Source: JARRON01 sp037383845 (GTDB lineage: Bacteria > Pseudomonadota > Gammaproteobacteria > Steroidobacterales > XN24). Taken from it: DNA of 64,000 bases. Location: contig JARRON010000001.1 in assembly GCA_037383845.1 (NCBI GenBank), positions 1-64,000 on the forward strand, read 5' to 3'. Below the pieces are notes generated by a model. That model was not told the origin of the DNA and made no database searches. It worked only from the letters and a program-made list of their open reading frames with translations. Position 1 is the stretch's first letter; each line of letters begins with the position of its first letter. This document shows positions 62,835 to 64,000 of the stretch, in pieces. A program made the translations under genes and the position numbers.

Positions 62835-64000
62835 CTACAGGCGCCAGCCGTCGAGGGCACCGGCCGCGGCGAGGCGATCCTCCAGCGGCCGAAGCTGATC
62901 CCGGTACCGGCGCCACCGGCCCAGGGAGGACCGGTACATGGCCTGGCGCACCTGGCTGGCGCTGGCGGTGGTCGTCGGGGCGGGATTCCGGTGGAACTCC
63001 AGGCACGCCGGGTCCCAGTCGAGCCCGCAGAATTCCAGCAACCGGCGGGTCTGACCTTCCTGGTCTTCGACCAGGTCCTCGTAATGCACCACGTGCAGCC
63101 GGTCGCCGAGGACCTCCGCCCAGTGCTTCATCAGCGAGCGGTAAGCCAGGTAGTAGCGCCCGAGCTCGTCCAGGTCGTAGGAGAAGTGGTAGATGTCCGT
63201 GAACAGCTGCTTGTACATCGAATAACAGGTGTCCATGGGATGTCGCCACAGCAGCACCAGCCGGGACTCGGGCAGTGCCCGGCGGATCAGCCCGAGATAC
63301 AGCGCGTTCTGTGGAAACTTGTCGATGAAATAACGCCCGTCGCCGGCCAGGGGCGCAGCCTGCTCCAGGTAGCGCTCGCCCAGGGCATCCAGGTCCAGGG
63401 ACGTGGAAGCGGCCACCATGCCGGCCCGGCTCCGTCCGGCGGCCTGGGGCAGCTTCTCCATCATCTCGCTCATGCGACGGCTGAAGTCCGGCAGCTCGCC
63501 GGCGGTTTCGACCTGGCCGTGGGCGCTGAGTATCCGCTCCACCAGCGTGGTCCCCGTCCGCGGCAGGCCGACCACGAAGATGGGCGCCGGGCCTTCCCGG
63601 GCTGGCCCCGACTCCGGCGTGTTGACCTGTTCGGCGGTCCAGGTGGTGATGACGGCCTGCAGGAATTCCAGCTCCTCTGCCAGGTCGTACCGGAGGGTAG
63701 CGCGGTAGCGGGAGGCCCCTTGCGACAGCGCTCTGAAGCTTTCTTCCCAGGCCTCAAGGTCCTCCAGCTCCTTCGCCAGCGCATACAGCATCTTCGCGTG
63801 GGCCGCGGCATCCGAGGGAGGATCCGCAAGGAGCCGACGGAGCGCCTCGACATGGTTGTCGTCAGGGCGCTGGCGCCTCAGGCCGGAGCGGAAGTACAGC
63901 GCATCCGCATTGCGCGGCTGGGCGGCCAGGCAACGGTCACAGGCGGCCTCGGCAGCGGCCAGGTCGCCCAGGGCCCGCTCCATGCTGGCCATGCCGAGCT
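62835..64000 (-). CDS. TPR-containing sulfotransferase (N-terminus beyond window)
   Basis: The frame is open to the window edge, so the true start lies outside. The visible N-terminal part is TPR-like (DLAAAEAACDRCLAAQPRNA, ADPPSDAAAHAKMLYALAKE). The C-terminal sulfotransferase has the PAPS 5'-phosphosulfate loop VVGLPRTGTTLVERILSAHG and the 3'-phosphate region LVLLWRHPMDTCYSMYKQLF. TPR-sulfotransferases of this kind are thought to sulfate tyrosine or other acceptors on proteins or peptides. It lies divergent in function but in the same direction upstream of the TonB receptor, with a 700-bp gap; a functional link is only a suggestion. Confidence 0.88.
   Translation of the reverse strand, partial: LGMASMERALGDLAAAEAACDRCLAAQPRNADALYFRSGLRRQRPDDNHVEALRRLLADPPSDAAAHAKMLYALAKELEDLEAWEESFRALSQGASRYRATLRYDLAEELEFLQAVITTWTAEQVNTPESGPAREGPAPIFVVGLPRTGTTLVERILSAHGQVETAGELPDFSRRMSEMMEKLPQAAGRSRAGMVAASTSLDLDALGERYLEQAAPLAGDGRYFIDKFPQNALYLGLIRRALPESRLVLLWRHPMDTCYSMYKQLFTDIYHFSYDLDELGRYYLAYRSLMKHWAEVLGDRLHVVHYEDLVEDQEGQTRRLLEFCGLDWDPACLEFHRNPAPTTTASASQVRQAMYRSSLGRWRRYRDQLRPLEDRLAAAGALDGWRL

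Overview
The window is GC-rich (about two thirds G+C by eye), densely coding bacterial DNA. Its gene content (RlmJ, the anaerobic HemN, MgtE, TonB receptor, OmpA-type porin, DUF2189, TPR-sulfotransferase) points to a gammaproteobacterium. The style resembles the Chromatiales/Xanthomonadales/Wenzhouxiangella-like lineages, but the species is not identifiable from sequence alone. I saw no rRNA, tRNA, CRISPR array, transposase or integrase.

Region 1 (1-19.8 kb, all minus strand) is the most striking part: ten consecutive paralogues of one membrane protein family. Each has an N-terminal ELKRRNVIRV-type segment, three membrane helices, a TolB/FlgO-like domain and a long TPR tail. Most adjoining copies overlap by 1-4 bp or lie 0-7 bp apart, so the array reads as one operon that enters at about 19.8 kb and runs off the left edge. 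Two copies are broken: one by a frameshift at 6809-6812, one by a deletion of about 173 bp with its junction at 17499/17500. Sister copies (H/I, A/B) and a second subtype (C/E) suggest ongoing duplication and decay. None has a recognisable enzymatic or DNA-binding output domain.

Region 2 (20-37 kb) is mixed housekeeping: a DUF2189 membrane protein, a TGS-domain GTPase, an M28 peptidase, a DUF547 protein, an ABC1/UbiB-like kinase, a DedA protein, a KamA-like radical SAM enzyme, a VOC protein, a DUF885 lipoprotein, an NhaC-type antiporter, a GNAT protein, RlmJ, a MazG-like pyrophosphohydrolase and two VanZ-like proteins with a shared C-terminal beta-sandwich-like domain. The ABC1 kinase and the GNAT protein appear to start at CTG codons.

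Region 3 (37.2-41.5 kb) is a tight four-gene amidoligase operon: C39-like peptidase, RimK-like ATP-grasp ligase, GCS2 ligase and N-formylglutamate amidohydrolase-like protein. It probably makes or trims an unknown small peptide or amide metabolite.

Region 4 (41.5-59.4 kb) holds a MAPEG protein, MgtE, a radical SAM protein, a PDZ protein, a second DUF885 protein, a dienelactone hydrolase and divergent glgC/glgA for glycogen synthesis. It also holds a small secreted protein followed by a DUF192 protein, hemN, a lipoprotein pair, an unusual exported metallophosphatase fused to a PI3/4-kinase-like domain, an OmpA-family porin and a methyltransferase. Region 5 (59.5-64 kb) has a large TonB-dependent receptor and a truncated TPR-sulfotransferase.
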